64,000 nucleotides of DNA. Source: a virus. Shown here piece by piece: positions 13,382-20,147 of the stretch (positions within the stretch are counted from its first letter, which is position 1; every line of letters starts with the position of its first letter). The notes beneath the pieces are model-generated. The model worked only from the letters and a program-made list of their open reading frames with translations. It had not been told where the DNA came from and searched no databases. The DNA lies in the IMG/VR virus record IMGVR_UViG_3300042922_000250, positions 1-64,000 of that record, one strand, 5' to 3'. The translations under genes were made by a program, and so were the position numbers.

Positions 13382-14112
13382 GATGCGCTAACACCTTTGA
13401 GAAACTTGTTAACAAAGTACACCTGTCCTTTACCTGTCAATTTTGGTGTTTTGTTGATGGTGATATGGCCATCTGAATGATTGACTGTAGTTTCCTTAAT
13501 CGTGAATAATCCAATTTCCATAGCTTTCTGCGTTGGCATGTTGTAGTCAGATCCGTTGCGGTTAATCAAATAACCATTTTTACGCATCCAGTCAAACAGG
13601 CGATTCTGACCGATATCTATTCCGTTTTGTTTGAGAATTTTAGCCAGTTCACCGATAAGGATTGAAGTTTTGCTGGCTTCTACTGAATCTGCGAAGAGGA
13701 CTTTTGGCTTTGTCGCTTCAAGCTGTGCTGTTGTGACTTGATGCGCCTCAATCTCTGCCGCATAGGCTCTTAGAGCGTCAGGGAGGGTTTTGGGGATAGG
13801 TGTTTGAGTAAGTTGTTTTTCCATTTCGTTGAACGCCTGGATGTATCTGATTTTCCATGTCATTGCCCTATCGCCAGTAAATCCCATTGCTAAAAGGGTG
13901 AACCCGTCGCGGTTCATGAGGTAAATTCTTTGAGACCGGCCATAGCTATCAGGCTCTGTTGTTTCTAAGAACATCAGTCCAAAATTGGACACATCTTTTT
14001 GAAGGCTATCAATATCCCTTAAAACGTGTTTGTGTTCTTTGCCGAAATTCTCAGCAATCTGTCTACTACTTGCTGTTGCTTGTCCATCTTGGATGGTGAT
14101 TAAATCTTGCAT
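13378..14112 (-). CDS. Rha/KilAC phage antirepressor
   Basis: 244 residues. The N-terminal Rha domain (SSRQIAENFGKEHKHVLRDI ... DGFTLLAMGFTG ... YIQAFNEME) is followed by a linker and a C-terminal ANT/KilAC domain (LAKILKQNGIDIGQNRLFDWMRKNGYL). Rha/Ant proteins interfere with repressor or lysogeny control. It is the first substantial gene downstream of the Cro-like and excisionase-like genes. Confidence 0.88.
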   Translation of the reverse strand: MQDLITIQDGQATASSRQIAENFGKEHKHVLRDIDSLQKDVSNFGLMFLETTEPDSYGRSQRIYLMNRDGFTLLAMGFTGDRAMTWKIRYIQAFNEMEKQLTQTPIPKTLPDALRAYAAEIEAHQVTTAQLEATKPKVLFADSVEASKTSILIGELAKILKQNGIDIGQNRLFDWMRKNGYLINRNGSDYNMPTQKAMEIGLFTIKETTVNHSDGHITINKTPKLTGKGQVYFVNKFLKGVSAS

Positions 14113-14164
14113 TGCTTGTCCTCCTTTGTTGTAGGAATTTTCCCTCTTTTGTCGAAGTGCTTAC

Positions 14165-14410
14165 TGCGCCCAGGCAGAAAGGAGATAAATGGCTATACTG
14201 TCACCAACCGTAATAGAGGCTCAAACTGCTATTAAGGTTGCAAAAATCCAAGCAGCAGCAACAATTGTGTCTTCCCTGATACAAAACACGGAATTGAATG
14301 AGCATAATGTTGAAAAAACACTTAGCGTTTTCTCTGTAGTACTAAACAAGTTAGATCAAGTAATACCTAACAAGTAACTATTTCTTAAGATTTTTGATAG
14401 CCTGGGCGCA
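14165..14410. repeat. 11-bp inverted repeat flanking a plus-strand gene
   Basis: TGCGCCCAGGC at 14165-14175 and GCCTGGGCGCA at 14400-14410 are perfect complements 224 bp apart. The left copy precedes the ribosome site of the plus-strand gene; the right copy lies in the coding sequence of the converging minus-strand gene. Significance unknown. Confidence 0.6.
14189..14377 (+). CDS. 62-residue helical protein on the opposite strand of the early operon
   Basis: Starts ATG 14189 behind GAAAGGAGATAA. Ala/Val/Ile-rich helices without a clear membrane segment. It points against the early operon and ends exactly where the converging 54-residue gene ends. Function unknown. Confidence 0.65.
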   Translation: MAILSPTVIEAQTAIKVAKIQAAATIVSSLIQNTELNEHNVEKTLSVFSVVLNKLDQVIPNK

Positions 14411-14542
14411 ATTTAATAGAGTTTCCAAATAATCGAAGCTTCTATGTTCAAGATCAACTGCCTTGTACTCTTCGACTTCTTTGATAAATTCCTGACACAA
14501 AAAATCTACTGCGCTATCAAACTTTTTATTTAGATTTTCCAT
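14378..14542 (-). CDS. 54-residue helical protein
   Basis: ATG 14542 behind AAAAGGAAGTGTAAACA; stop TAG 14378. Acidic helices (FLCQEFIKEVEEYKAVDLE). It converges tail-to-tail with the 62-residue gene; the pairing recalls toxin-antitoxin or regulator pairs but nothing specific supports that. Confidence 0.6.
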   Translation of the reverse strand: MENLNKKFDSAVDFLCQEFIKEVEEYKAVDLEHRSFDYLETLLNCAQAIKNLKK

Positions 14543-14565
14543 TGTTTACACTTCCTTTTTATTCA

Positions 14566-14649
14566 TTATTTTCTTTGGAATTTTAATCCATAATGTATTG
14601 TCGCAGCGAACACTAATCCGAAAACGATAGAGCCTATGACTTCGTTCAT
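14566..14649 (-). CDS. 27-residue membrane peptide
   Basis: ATG 14649 overlaps the stop of the excisionase-like gene. One hydrophobic helix (IGSIVFGLVFAATIHYG) with a basic end. A plausible phage microprotein. Confidence 0.45.
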   Translation of the reverse strand: MNEVIGSIVFGLVFAATIHYGLKFQRK

Positions 14650-14888
14650 GTATTCATCCATTCTTTTGGCTTGCGTCTTTCTAGCCATTTAATATAGTCT
14701 GTCTTGTATGCCCTTATTGGTTTACCGATTCTAAAACTCAGTATTCCTCCAGCCTCTTCTTTCATTTTCATCATCACGTAAGCTTGCTGTGTTGTGATGT
14801 GCAAATGGCCTGATATGTGTTTTGCGGTTATAACTTCCGGCAATTCGTCTAAGGTGAAACTGTGTTCTGCCGTGCGCGGTGCTTGCAT
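14646..14888 (-). CDS. Excisionase/MerR-like helix-turn-helix protein
   Basis: 80 residues: ITAKHISGHLHITTQQAYVMMK (helix-turn-helix), then RIGKPIRAYKTDYIKWLE, the wing and final helix of the HTH_17/excisionase pattern. May be the excisionase or an early regulator. Confidence 0.7.
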   Translation of the reverse strand: MQAPRTAEHSFTLDELPEVITAKHISGHLHITTQQAYVMMKMKEEAGGILSFRIGKPIRAYKTDYIKWLERRKPKEWMNT

Positions 14889-14889
14889 A

Positions 14890-15081
14890 TTACACCCCTT
14901 TTTTTATTCCTAAATATTCGGCTATTTTGTCCTTGTAATTGTCGCCGCTTTTCTCTCCTTTAAAGATGTACGAAACGTATGCAGTTGATATTTCGAATCG
15001 TTTGGCAAGTGCAGTCATTGTAATTCCTTTTTTAAGCATTGCTGATCTTGCTTTTATCCCAAAAGCCGTGTATTTTCTCAC
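14890..15081 (-). CDS. Cro-like XRE-family regulator
   Basis: 63 residues with a lambda-repressor-type helix-turn-helix (MTALAKRFEISTAYVSYIFKG). First gene of the leftward early operon, divergent from the repressor at 15346, the usual position for Cro. Confidence 0.8.
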   Translation of the reverse strand: MRKYTAFGIKARSAMLKKGITMTALAKRFEISTAYVSYIFKGEKSGDNYKDKIAEYLGIKKGV

Positions 15082-15105
15082 TTGTTCACCTCCGTATTAT
15101 TAAAA

Positions 15106-15121
15106 TTATCAAATTTAATAG
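15106..15121. promoter_or_regulatory. Repressor operator candidate O1
   Basis: TTATCAAATTTAATAG resembles the two better sites at 15279-15294 and 15310-15325 (consensus CTATCANNTTTGRTAG). It lies just upstream of the plus-strand promoter at 15130. Confidence 0.55.
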
Positions 15122-15129
15122 TTAAAACG

Positions 15130-15158
15130 TTGACAATCAGCAAAAAATATTCTAGAAT
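15130..15158 (+). promoter_or_regulatory. Plus-strand promoter in the lysogeny switch
   Basis: TTGACA (15130-15135), 17 bp, TAGAAT (15153-15158), a near-consensus promoter pointing toward the repressor gene but followed within about 40 bases by an intrinsic terminator. Confidence 0.65.
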
Positions 15159-15164
15159 AAACCC

Positions 15165-15206
15165 ATTGATGAGAATCATTACCAATCGTTCCCCAACGAT
15201 TTTTTT
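15165..15206 (+). ncRNA. Candidate 42-nt leader or antisense RNA ending at a terminator
   Basis: AATCGTT-CCCC-AACGATT (15184-15201) followed by a T-run ends transcripts from the promoter at 15130. The RNA would be antisense to the leader of the early transcript that starts near 15266 on the minus strand. It could be an attenuated repressor leader or a regulatory antisense RNA. Confidence 0.5.
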
Positions 15207-15272
15207 AAAGGACTATTCTAGGCCTCTGGTTTTTTGTTGCCGTTTTTAGTCAATCGCTTAACTGTTAATGTA

Positions 15273-15301
15273 AGTATACTATCACATTTGGTAGAAGTCA
15301 A
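15273..15301 (-). promoter_or_regulatory. Early leftward promoter with internal operator
   Basis: On the minus strand TTGACT (15296-15301), 17 bp, TATACT (15273-15278). The spacer is almost entirely the operator CTATCACATTTGGTAG (15279-15294), so repressor binding would block it. It drives the Cro-like gene and the early operon. Confidence 0.75.
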
Positions 15302-15309
15302 TATGTTTT

Positions 15310-15325
15310 CTATCATTTTTGATAG
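15310..15325. promoter_or_regulatory. Repressor operator candidate O3
   Basis: CTATCATTTTTGATAG is a perfect 7-bp-arm palindrome about 20 bp upstream of the repressor start codon, fitting autoregulation. Confidence 0.7.
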
Positions 15326-15345
15326 TTATTTTAGGAGGTAAATCA

Positions 15346-15690
15346 ATGTCATTGTTTAAGAGAATTAAATCGCTATGCGATAATAAAGGGATTAGAATAG
15401 AAGAATTAAGCACCGGATTTGGTTGGGGTGAAAACTCTATTTATAGGTGGGACAAAAATTCACCATCTATAGACAAAGTAAAAATGGTAGCTGATTATTT
15501 TAACGTAACAATTGATTCCTTGTTAGCAGATTCTTATACTAGGACGGAAGATGAAAATGACCAAGAAGAATTAAAAAAGTTCATCGCCAGAAAGGGTAAT
15601 GAACCGTACATAATATTGAGCGCAAAAGCTAAAAAACAAGGTATTTCTCCGGAAGTATTGCAAAAGCTAATTGATCTCTATACTAAATAA
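15346..15690 (+). CDS. CI-type repressor (short XRE regulator)
   Basis: 114 residues from ATG 15346 behind TTAGGAGGTAAATCA. N-terminal XRE domain (SLFKRIKSLCDNKGIRIEEL, NSIYRWDKNSPS, VKMVADYFNV) and a helical C-terminus. No LexA/CI protease domain is present, so SOS induction would not act by self-cleavage. Divergent from the Cro-like gene across three operators. Confidence 0.8.
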   Translation: MSLFKRIKSLCDNKGIRIEELSTGFGWGENSIYRWDKNSPSIDKVKMVADYFNVTIDSLLADSYTRTEDENDQEELKKFIARKGNEPYIILSAKAKKQGISPEVLQKLIDLYTK

Positions 15691-15694
15691 AATA

Positions 15695-15713
15695 AGAGCA
15701 GCGCGAGGCTGCT
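15695..15713 (+). terminator. Hairpin after the repressor gene
   Basis: GAGCAGC-GCGAG-GCTGCTC, five bases after the repressor stop. The T-run is poor (TTGCGTTAATT), so termination may be weak. Confidence 0.5.
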
Positions 15714-15723
15714 CTTGCGTTAA

Positions 15724-15843
15724 TTAAATCGTATAAAATTCTTTAAATTCTTCCAAAAATAAAGGATCAACAACATATGTACCGTCATTAAGCTCTAGCC
15801 AACAAATGCAACCATCAAGATCAACAATAATAAATACTGGCAT
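15724..15843 (-). CDS. 39-residue microprotein of a recurring family
   Basis: ATG 15843 behind GGAGTGGAGACA, TAA 15724. Shares a pattern (DLDGCICWLELNDGTYVVDP...EEFKEFY) with two tandem 38- and 42-residue genes of phage B at 56955-57192: an Asp-Leu start, Trp-Val/Leu-Glu, DGT-[YI]-VD, and a Glu-rich end. Found beside regulators in both phages. Function unknown. Confidence 0.65.
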   Translation of the reverse strand: MPVFIIVDLDGCICWLELNDGTYVVDPLFLEEFKEFYTI

Positions 15844-15908
15844 TGTCTCCACTCCCCGAATAAATAACATTTTTGAATAAAAATGGTATTTGCTCCAAGC
15901 AATAAGAG

Positions 15909-16153
15909 CGTAGAGGTGTTTAGCTTATTCAATCCTCCTTAAATAATCTTTCTGGTTCTATTTCAAACACGTTTGCCAGTTTTTGAATCTCATCCCTTTT
16001 TAGGGTGTGCCGGTGTGTTTCAATGTCGCTTATTACGCTTCTTGTTTTTATGCTAGATTTTTTGCTAAGTTCTGTTTGCGTCCAACCTCGTGCCATGCGA
16101 AGCTCTTTTACTCTGTTTGTTCTTGCCATTGCGAACGCTAAACACCATCTACG
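15909..16153. repeat. 16-17-bp inverted repeat flanking an XRE gene
   Basis: CGTAGAGGTGTTTAGC (15909-15924) and its complement GCTAAACACCATCTACG (16137-16153, one base longer) flank the XRE gene on both sides. It may be paired operators or a small mobile or invertible unit. Confidence 0.6.
15929..16129 (-). CDS. Second XRE-family regulator
   Basis: 66 residues, a complete XRE helix-turn-helix (MARGWTQTELSKKSSIKTRSVI ... IETHRHTLKRDEIQKLA). There is no convincing ribosome site upstream of ATG 16129, so it may be leaderless or weakly translated. Its gene is enclosed by the inverted repeat above. Confidence 0.75.
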   Translation of the reverse strand: MARTNRVKELRMARGWTQTELSKKSSIKTRSVISDIETHRHTLKRDEIQKLANVFEIEPERLFKED

Positions 16154-16253
16154 ACAATAATATGCTCAAAAACTAGGCATAAAATTATACTTAATACGAG
16201 ACACAACGGGATAATCCTGGCAATTTTCTGCAAATTAGTTTATTTTTTTAACA

Positions 16254-16275
16254 AAATAGGAATTTTGTCCTATTT
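16254..16275. promoter_or_regulatory. Dyad operator upstream of the integrase genes
   Basis: AAATAGGA-ATTTTG-TCCTATTT is a perfect 8-bp-arm palindrome in the AT-rich leader 60 bp upstream of the integrase operon. Probably a regulator site for int expression. Confidence 0.6.
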
Positions 16276-16334
16276 AAAACAAAAAACACTTACAATTAAT
16301 CAGAATAAACAGATGCAAGGAAGGTGTTTTGTTT

Positions 16335-16754
16335 ATGGCATCGATTTTTAAACGTGGTGAAAATTGGGCTTTTGTTATGGACTTCGGCAAAGACAATCAA
16401 GGAAGACGAAGGCGGATAACCAAAACAGGATTTAAAACAAAAAAAGATGCAGAAATTGCTTTGCATGAAACAAAACAGATGCACTATCAGAATAGGCAGC
16501 AAGACATTCAGAAACCATCCTATGAACCATTAATACTACTTGATGAACCTCAAATAAAACCACGGAATCTTAAAGAATATCGGAATATAGCTATAACCAT
16601 AGCACGTTTCGATGAGAATAACCCTGCAGTCAAATATTTCGATAATCTCATTGCTGAACAAGGAGAATATGAAGAAGTCCCTGTCGATGAAAGGCAAGTC
16701 CTTCTTTTAATTTTAAATTTGGCAAATAAAGAGGACGTTAGGCGCGATGATTAG
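16335..16754 (+). CDS. Stand-alone integrase arm-binding-domain protein
   Basis: 139 residues from ATG 16335 (GGAAGGTG 8 bases upstream). Residues 1-50 repeat the arm-type DNA-binding domain at the N-terminus of the adjacent integrase: MASIFKRGENWAF versus MASFYKRGKTWSF, then GF-K-KKDAE. The remaining 90 residues are unrelated to the catalytic domain and helical. It would compete for or co-occupy integrase arm sites, so a directionality factor or int regulator is plausible but unproven. Confidence 0.7.
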   Translation: MASIFKRGENWAFVMDFGKDNQGRRRRITKTGFKTKKDAEIALHETKQMHYQNRQQDIQKPSYEPLILLDEPQIKPRNLKEYRNIAITIARFDENNPAVKYFDNLIAEQGEYEEVPVDERQVLLLILNLANKEDVRRDD

Positions 16755-16767
16755 ATAGGAGGCATAT

Positions 16768-17937
16768 ATGGCAAGCTTCTACAAACGGGGTAAAACATGG
16801 TCTTTCAGTATTGATATTGGCTTCGATAAGGATGGCAAGCGCAAAAAGAAAGGCGTTGGTGGTTTTAAGCTAAAGAAGGATGCCGAAGAAGCAGCCGCGC
16901 AATTGTTGCTAGAATTAAAAGCTGGAACCTATGTAGACGAGGAAGATGTTTCATTTCGTAATTTCTCTAAGATGTGGTTTGACGATTATAAACTCGGCAA
17001 TGTAAAAAAAAGTACTATCAGAATAAGGAATAACGAACTATCGATTCTATACAAATACTTTGACGGAATATCAATTAAAGAGATTACAAGAAAGCAATAT
17101 CAGGATGCATTGATCGACTTACTAACACAAGGATATGCAGAAAGCACAATAGAAGGCGTCCACTGTACAGGAGGGATGATATTTGCAAAAGCTGTTGAAT
17201 TAAAGGCGATAAAAGAAGACCCAACTGAATATGTCCGATCGCCTCGCAAGCAACAAACGGCTGAAGAACTCGAAAAAGAAGAAGAAGAACTGCCTAAGTT
17301 TCTAGAAAAAGAAGAACTGGCAAAGTTTTTAAAAACAGCACAACGCGCAGGACTTAAAGATGATTATGCTATTTTTCTTACCTTGTCATACACCGGAATA
17401 AGAGTTGGAGAGCTATGTTCTCTTCGCGATGTAAGCCTAAATAATAATGATTGTATAATAAAGATAACACGAACATATTACAACCCAAATAATAGCATAA
17501 TAGAATATGAATTATTAACACCAAAAACAACAGCATCGCGAAGAACAATAAAAACTAGCAATAAGGTTTTTGTTGAGTTAATCGATTTATTGAAAAGACA
17601 AAATATAACTAAGATAAAATATAAAGAAACATGGCACAATAAAGGGTTTATCTTTTGTGTAGATAGTCACCCTGGTTATCCGATATATCCTAAATTAGTG
17701 GCAAATCGTATGCAAAGATTATTAAAGTTATCTGAACTAAACACAAACTTGTCGCCTCATTCTTTGCGGCACACACACACATCGTTATTAGCAGAGGCTG
17801 GCGTAAGTCTAGAGGCAATAATGGAGCGATTAGGCCACGAAGACGATGAAACAACAAGGAAAATATACCTGCATGTTACCAAGGCAGTAAAAAAAGAGGT
17901 CGCCCACAAGTTTGACGAACTAATGGACAACCTCTAA
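16768..17937 (+). CDS. int: Tyrosine-family site-specific integrase
   Basis: 389 residues. AP2-like arm-binding domain at 1-55, SAM-like core-binding domain at about 60-155, catalytic domain from about 185. Catalytic residues visible: Arg in YTGIRVGELCSL, His-x-x-Arg in SPHSLRHTH, His in ERLGHEDDET and Tyr in KIYLHVT. It integrates the phage at attB using the attP just downstream. Cotranscribed with the arm-domain protein 14 bp upstream. Confidence 0.95.
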   Translation: MASFYKRGKTWSFSIDIGFDKDGKRKKKGVGGFKLKKDAEEAAAQLLLELKAGTYVDEEDVSFRNFSKMWFDDYKLGNVKKSTIRIRNNELSILYKYFDGISIKEITRKQYQDALIDLLTQGYAESTIEGVHCTGGMIFAKAVELKAIKEDPTEYVRSPRKQQTAEELEKEEEELPKFLEKEELAKFLKTAQRAGLKDDYAIFLTLSYTGIRVGELCSLRDVSLNNNDCIIKITRTYYNPNNSIIEYELLTPKTTASRRTIKTSNKVFVELIDLLKRQNITKIKYKETWHNKGFIFCVDSHPGYPIYPKLVANRMQRLLKLSELNTNLSPHSLRHTHTSLLAEAGVSLEAIMERLGHEDDETTRKIYLHVTKAVKKEVAHKFDELMDNL

Positions 17938-17952
17938 AAATTTAACTATTGC

Positions 17953-18171
17953 GGTAACAAAATGGTAACATTCGACTAATTATCGATTGTCGACCGTTGA
18001 AATTACTAGGATGCACACCGAATTGCCAGCATGGCCGCCCTAACTTAACAATTTAAACAGCAACAAATATTGCAAATTACATCAACAAAAATAGAGAAAA
18101 TAATTCTGCGTGTGCAAAATAAGCAAATATAAAAAAACAAGAAAAACAATACTGGTAACATTTCGGTAACA
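17953..18171 (+). other. Apparently intact attP with paired arm-type integrase sites
   Basis: Four copies of GGTAACA lie in two pairs (17953/17964 and 18154/18165), each pair spaced 11 bp, bracketing 180 bp that should hold the core. Arm sites on both sides argue that this is attP rather than attL or attR. The core itself is not recognisable without the host attB. The rest of the gap 17938-18272 is AT-rich with no gene. Confidence 0.65.
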
Positions 18172-18272
18172 TTTCAAATAATAAATTAATACAATCATAT
18201 TTATTAAAAGAAGGAATATAATGTTTTTTATGGTAGTTATAATTAGCATTTTATTTACAAGGAGTGGCTAGC

Positions 18273-18962
18273 GTGAAAAAACAATTAGTTATCCTGGTTA
18301 TTTTATTGTTAACTATAACATCAACAGTTAATGCACAAGATACCGAATGGAAGGACAAGCAATATAATTTTAATACTGTAAAAACAATTCTATTACTAGA
18401 ACCTTCTGTTGGTGAAAAAGTCGAAGATCCATTTGCTAAACAAAAAATTACAGAATACATAGAAAAAAGATTGCCTAAAAATATAAAATTCATCAAACTA
18501 AACGATGCTATACAAGATGCTATAAACAATAAAATACTAACGGAAGACGACACAAAAGACGGTAAAGTATTCCTTAGTCTATTTCTTCCATATGCTGCAG
18601 GACGCTATGATGCAATGCTAACTATTCGTTTGCATGCCATGTATTATTCAGATAAGTTCCAACAGGGGTTTTCATATAATTACACGACATATAATGCAAC
18701 GCACGTAACCGGATCTAATGGCTATGTGGCTACCATTCAAACGCCACAACAAAACAATGTAAATGTACCGGGTGGTTATAGAAGTTTCGCAAATACAGCA
18801 ATGGAATTTGTATTAACCGATATGAAAACAAACAAAATGATATGGGGATACACGGCAAGCGAATCAGACATGGAAGCTGTTTTATTTGGAGCGACAACTG
18901 ACGGACTGGCACAAAGCATAATTAAAAAGGCTTTTCGAAAAATGCCAGTTGATAAAGAATAA
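18273..18962 (+). CDS. Exported protein of unknown function next to attP
   Basis: 229 residues from GTG 18273 (AAGGAG 8 bases upstream). N-terminal signal peptide (KKQLVILVILLLTITSTVNA, cleavage before QD). The mature part is beta-rich with Tyr-rich segments and resembles exported proteins seen in Negativicutes, but no function is recognised. Its place between attP and lysis genes on the opposite strand is typical of lysogenic-conversion genes. Confidence 0.7.
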   Translation: MKKQLVILVILLLTITSTVNAQDTEWKDKQYNFNTVKTILLLEPSVGEKVEDPFAKQKITEYIEKRLPKNIKFIKLNDAIQDAINNKILTEDDTKDGKVFLSLFLPYAAGRYDAMLTIRLHAMYYSDKFQQGFSYNYTTYNATHVTGSNGYVATIQTPQQNNVNVPGGYRSFANTAMEFVLTDMKTNKMIWGYTASESDMEAVLFGATTDGLAQSIIKKAFRKMPVDKE

Positions 18963-18991
18963 AAAAACCGCCTACCAAACGGTAAGCGGTT
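18961..18991 (-). terminator. Terminator of the phage A late operon
   Basis: On the minus strand AACCGCTTACC-GTTT-GGTAGGCGGTT is followed by a run of T, downstream of the overlapping lysis genes. Confidence 0.75.
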
Positions 18992-19015
18992 AAAGAAAGG
19001 AGGCAAACTATAGAC

Positions 19016-19046
19016 AACCGTCAAATAGTATTTGGCGGTTTATTTT
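19016..19046 (+). terminator. Terminator of the exported-protein gene
   Basis: AACCGTCAAAT...ATTTGGCGGTT followed by TATTTT on the plus strand. It overlaps the 3' end of the converging late operon. Confidence 0.6.
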
Positions 19047-19423
19047 AATGCTAGATAACCAACAGCAAGCAAAAGAAGGTTGCGTTCGAACTTCAATTTA
19101 TTGCGCTCTCGTTTTACTTCTTTCTCGTACTGTGTTAAAAATTGATTTGCCTTCACTAAAGAGTCCTGAGTTTGAACGATTGATTTCTCTGCTAGATTCA
19201 ATTTCTCTGACAATAGATTGATTTGTTTCTCTGACTTCAACAACAATTCGCTGGCTCTCTCTAACTTCTTCGCTTGCTCGTTGTTGTTGATCTCCAGCTG
19301 ATTGAAGATTTGTTCTAGTCGCGTCAATTCCTGGTCTGTAATCTCGTGAGCCATACCAATACAAGGCGACCATAGCAATAATAACAGCAATAACGATATA
19401 AATAGTTTTCCTTTGATTTTCAA
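19040..19423 (-). CDS. Exported coiled-coil lysis-module protein (frame a)
   Basis: 127 residues from TTG 19423 (AGGAGG 11 bases upstream). N-terminal signal sequence ending GMA, a long coiled coil beginning EITDQELTRLEQIF, and a C-terminal hydrophobic anchor (FERNLLLLAVGYLALK). The homologue in phage B is 44939-45367, with near-identical ends. A second frame overlaps it almost completely. A spanin-like role at the outer layers of a diderm cell is inferred from position and topology. Confidence 0.7.
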   Translation of the reverse strand: MKIKGKLFISLLLLLLLWSPCIGMAHEITDQELTRLEQIFNQLEINNNEQAKKLERASELLLKSEKQINLLSEKLNLAEKSIVQTQDSLVKANQFLTQYEKEVKRERNKLKFERNLLLLAVGYLALK

Positions 19424-19424
19424 T
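19098..19424 (-). CDS. Overlapping membrane-anchored protein (frame b)
   Basis: The frame is open from 19424 with an N-terminal hydrophobic helix (IYIVIAVIIAMVALYWYG) followed by a polar Gln/Arg/Glu-rich domain. It lies inside frame a. There is no ATG/GTG/TTG before the transmembrane segment; ATT 19424, one base upstream of the frame-a TTG, is the natural start, while ATG 19373 would lose most of the helix. ALYWYGSRDxxPGxDATRxNL is shared with phage B (44991-45383), which supports real translation. Confidence 0.55.
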   Translation of the reverse strand: MENQRKTIYIVIAVIIAMVALYWYGSRDYRPGIDATRTNLQSAGDQQQRASEEVRESQRIVVEVRETNQSIVREIESSREINRSNSGLFSEGKSIFNTVRERSKTRAQ

Positions 19425-19483
19425 AAGAAAACGACCTCCTAAATCTGCTTATAAGCACGATTAATATTCCGGCCTTTATGTTT

Positions 19484-19633
19484 CTATGCAAAAAGCGTAA
19501 AAACGAATGCGAGTGCCAAAATGACGATAAAAAGGCCAATCCATACTTGCGGCTTTGTGAAGCTGTGTTTGTCGGCTTTTTCCTCAACAAAGTCGTCTAT
19601 TTTGTGACCAAATTTATCCAATTTGTCATTCAT
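19484..19633 (-). CDS. 49-residue membrane protein of the lysis module
   Basis: ATG 19633 lies behind GGGGGTACAAAGCT. An amphipathic charged N-terminus (KFGHKIDDFVEEKADKHSF) is followed by one C-terminal transmembrane helix. Its first codons overlap the amidase stop. Probably a holin accessory; inferred from topology and place. Confidence 0.6.
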   Translation of the reverse strand: MNDKLDKFGHKIDDFVEEKADKHSFTKPQVWIGLFIVILALAFVFTLFA

Positions 19634-20147
19634 AGCTTTGTACCCCCTTCACAATTGCTTCTGCTGCTTTATTTTTCCATTCTGTCGAAGCTAGTAATTC
19701 TTCCTCTTGCAAGTTGGTAATAAATGCAAGTTCAACCAGACAGGCCGGACAGTTGGTATGTTTTAATACGTATAATCCGGAAGACTGCTTAACCCCCCTG
19801 TCGGCCAGTCCAGTTGCTTCAACTAATTCGTCTTGTACGCATCTAGCGAGATATGAAGATTTCCCGGAACCATCATAAGCCCATGTTTCTGTTCCGTGAG
19901 CCTGTGGATTAGTTGCGCCGTTGCAATGGATGGAAACAAACAGGTCTGATCCCCACGCATTTGACAAGTCACATATTTCTTCCAGACTATCAGATTGGAC
20001 AAATTGAACTTCATGGCCAAAATATTTAAGCAAGTCGCAGACGGTTGTCGCGACTTCTTTTACTACATCTGCCTCTTGCAATCCATTCTGTCCGATTGCG
20101 CCAGGGTCGATTCTTGGACAATGCCCTGCATTAATTGTGATTCTCAT
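19626..20147 (-). CDS. N-acetylmuramoyl-L-alanine amidase endolysin
   Basis: 173 residues from ATG 20147, behind AAGGGGAAAATTT; the longer ORF start lies inside the holin gene. Amidase_3 fold with zinc ligands His (INAGHCPRID), Glu (NGLQEAD), His (VSIHCNG) and catalytic Glu (CLVELAFITN). It cuts the peptide from the glycan of peptidoglycan at lysis. No signal peptide, so export depends on the holin. Confidence 0.92.
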   Translation of the reverse strand: MRITINAGHCPRIDPGAIGQNGLQEADVVKEVATTVCDLLKYFGHEVQFVQSDSLEEICDLSNAWGSDLFVSIHCNGATNPQAHGTETWAYDGSGKSSYLARCVQDELVEATGLADRGVKQSSGLYVLKHTNCPACLVELAFITNLQEEELLASTEWKNKAAEAIVKGVQSYE

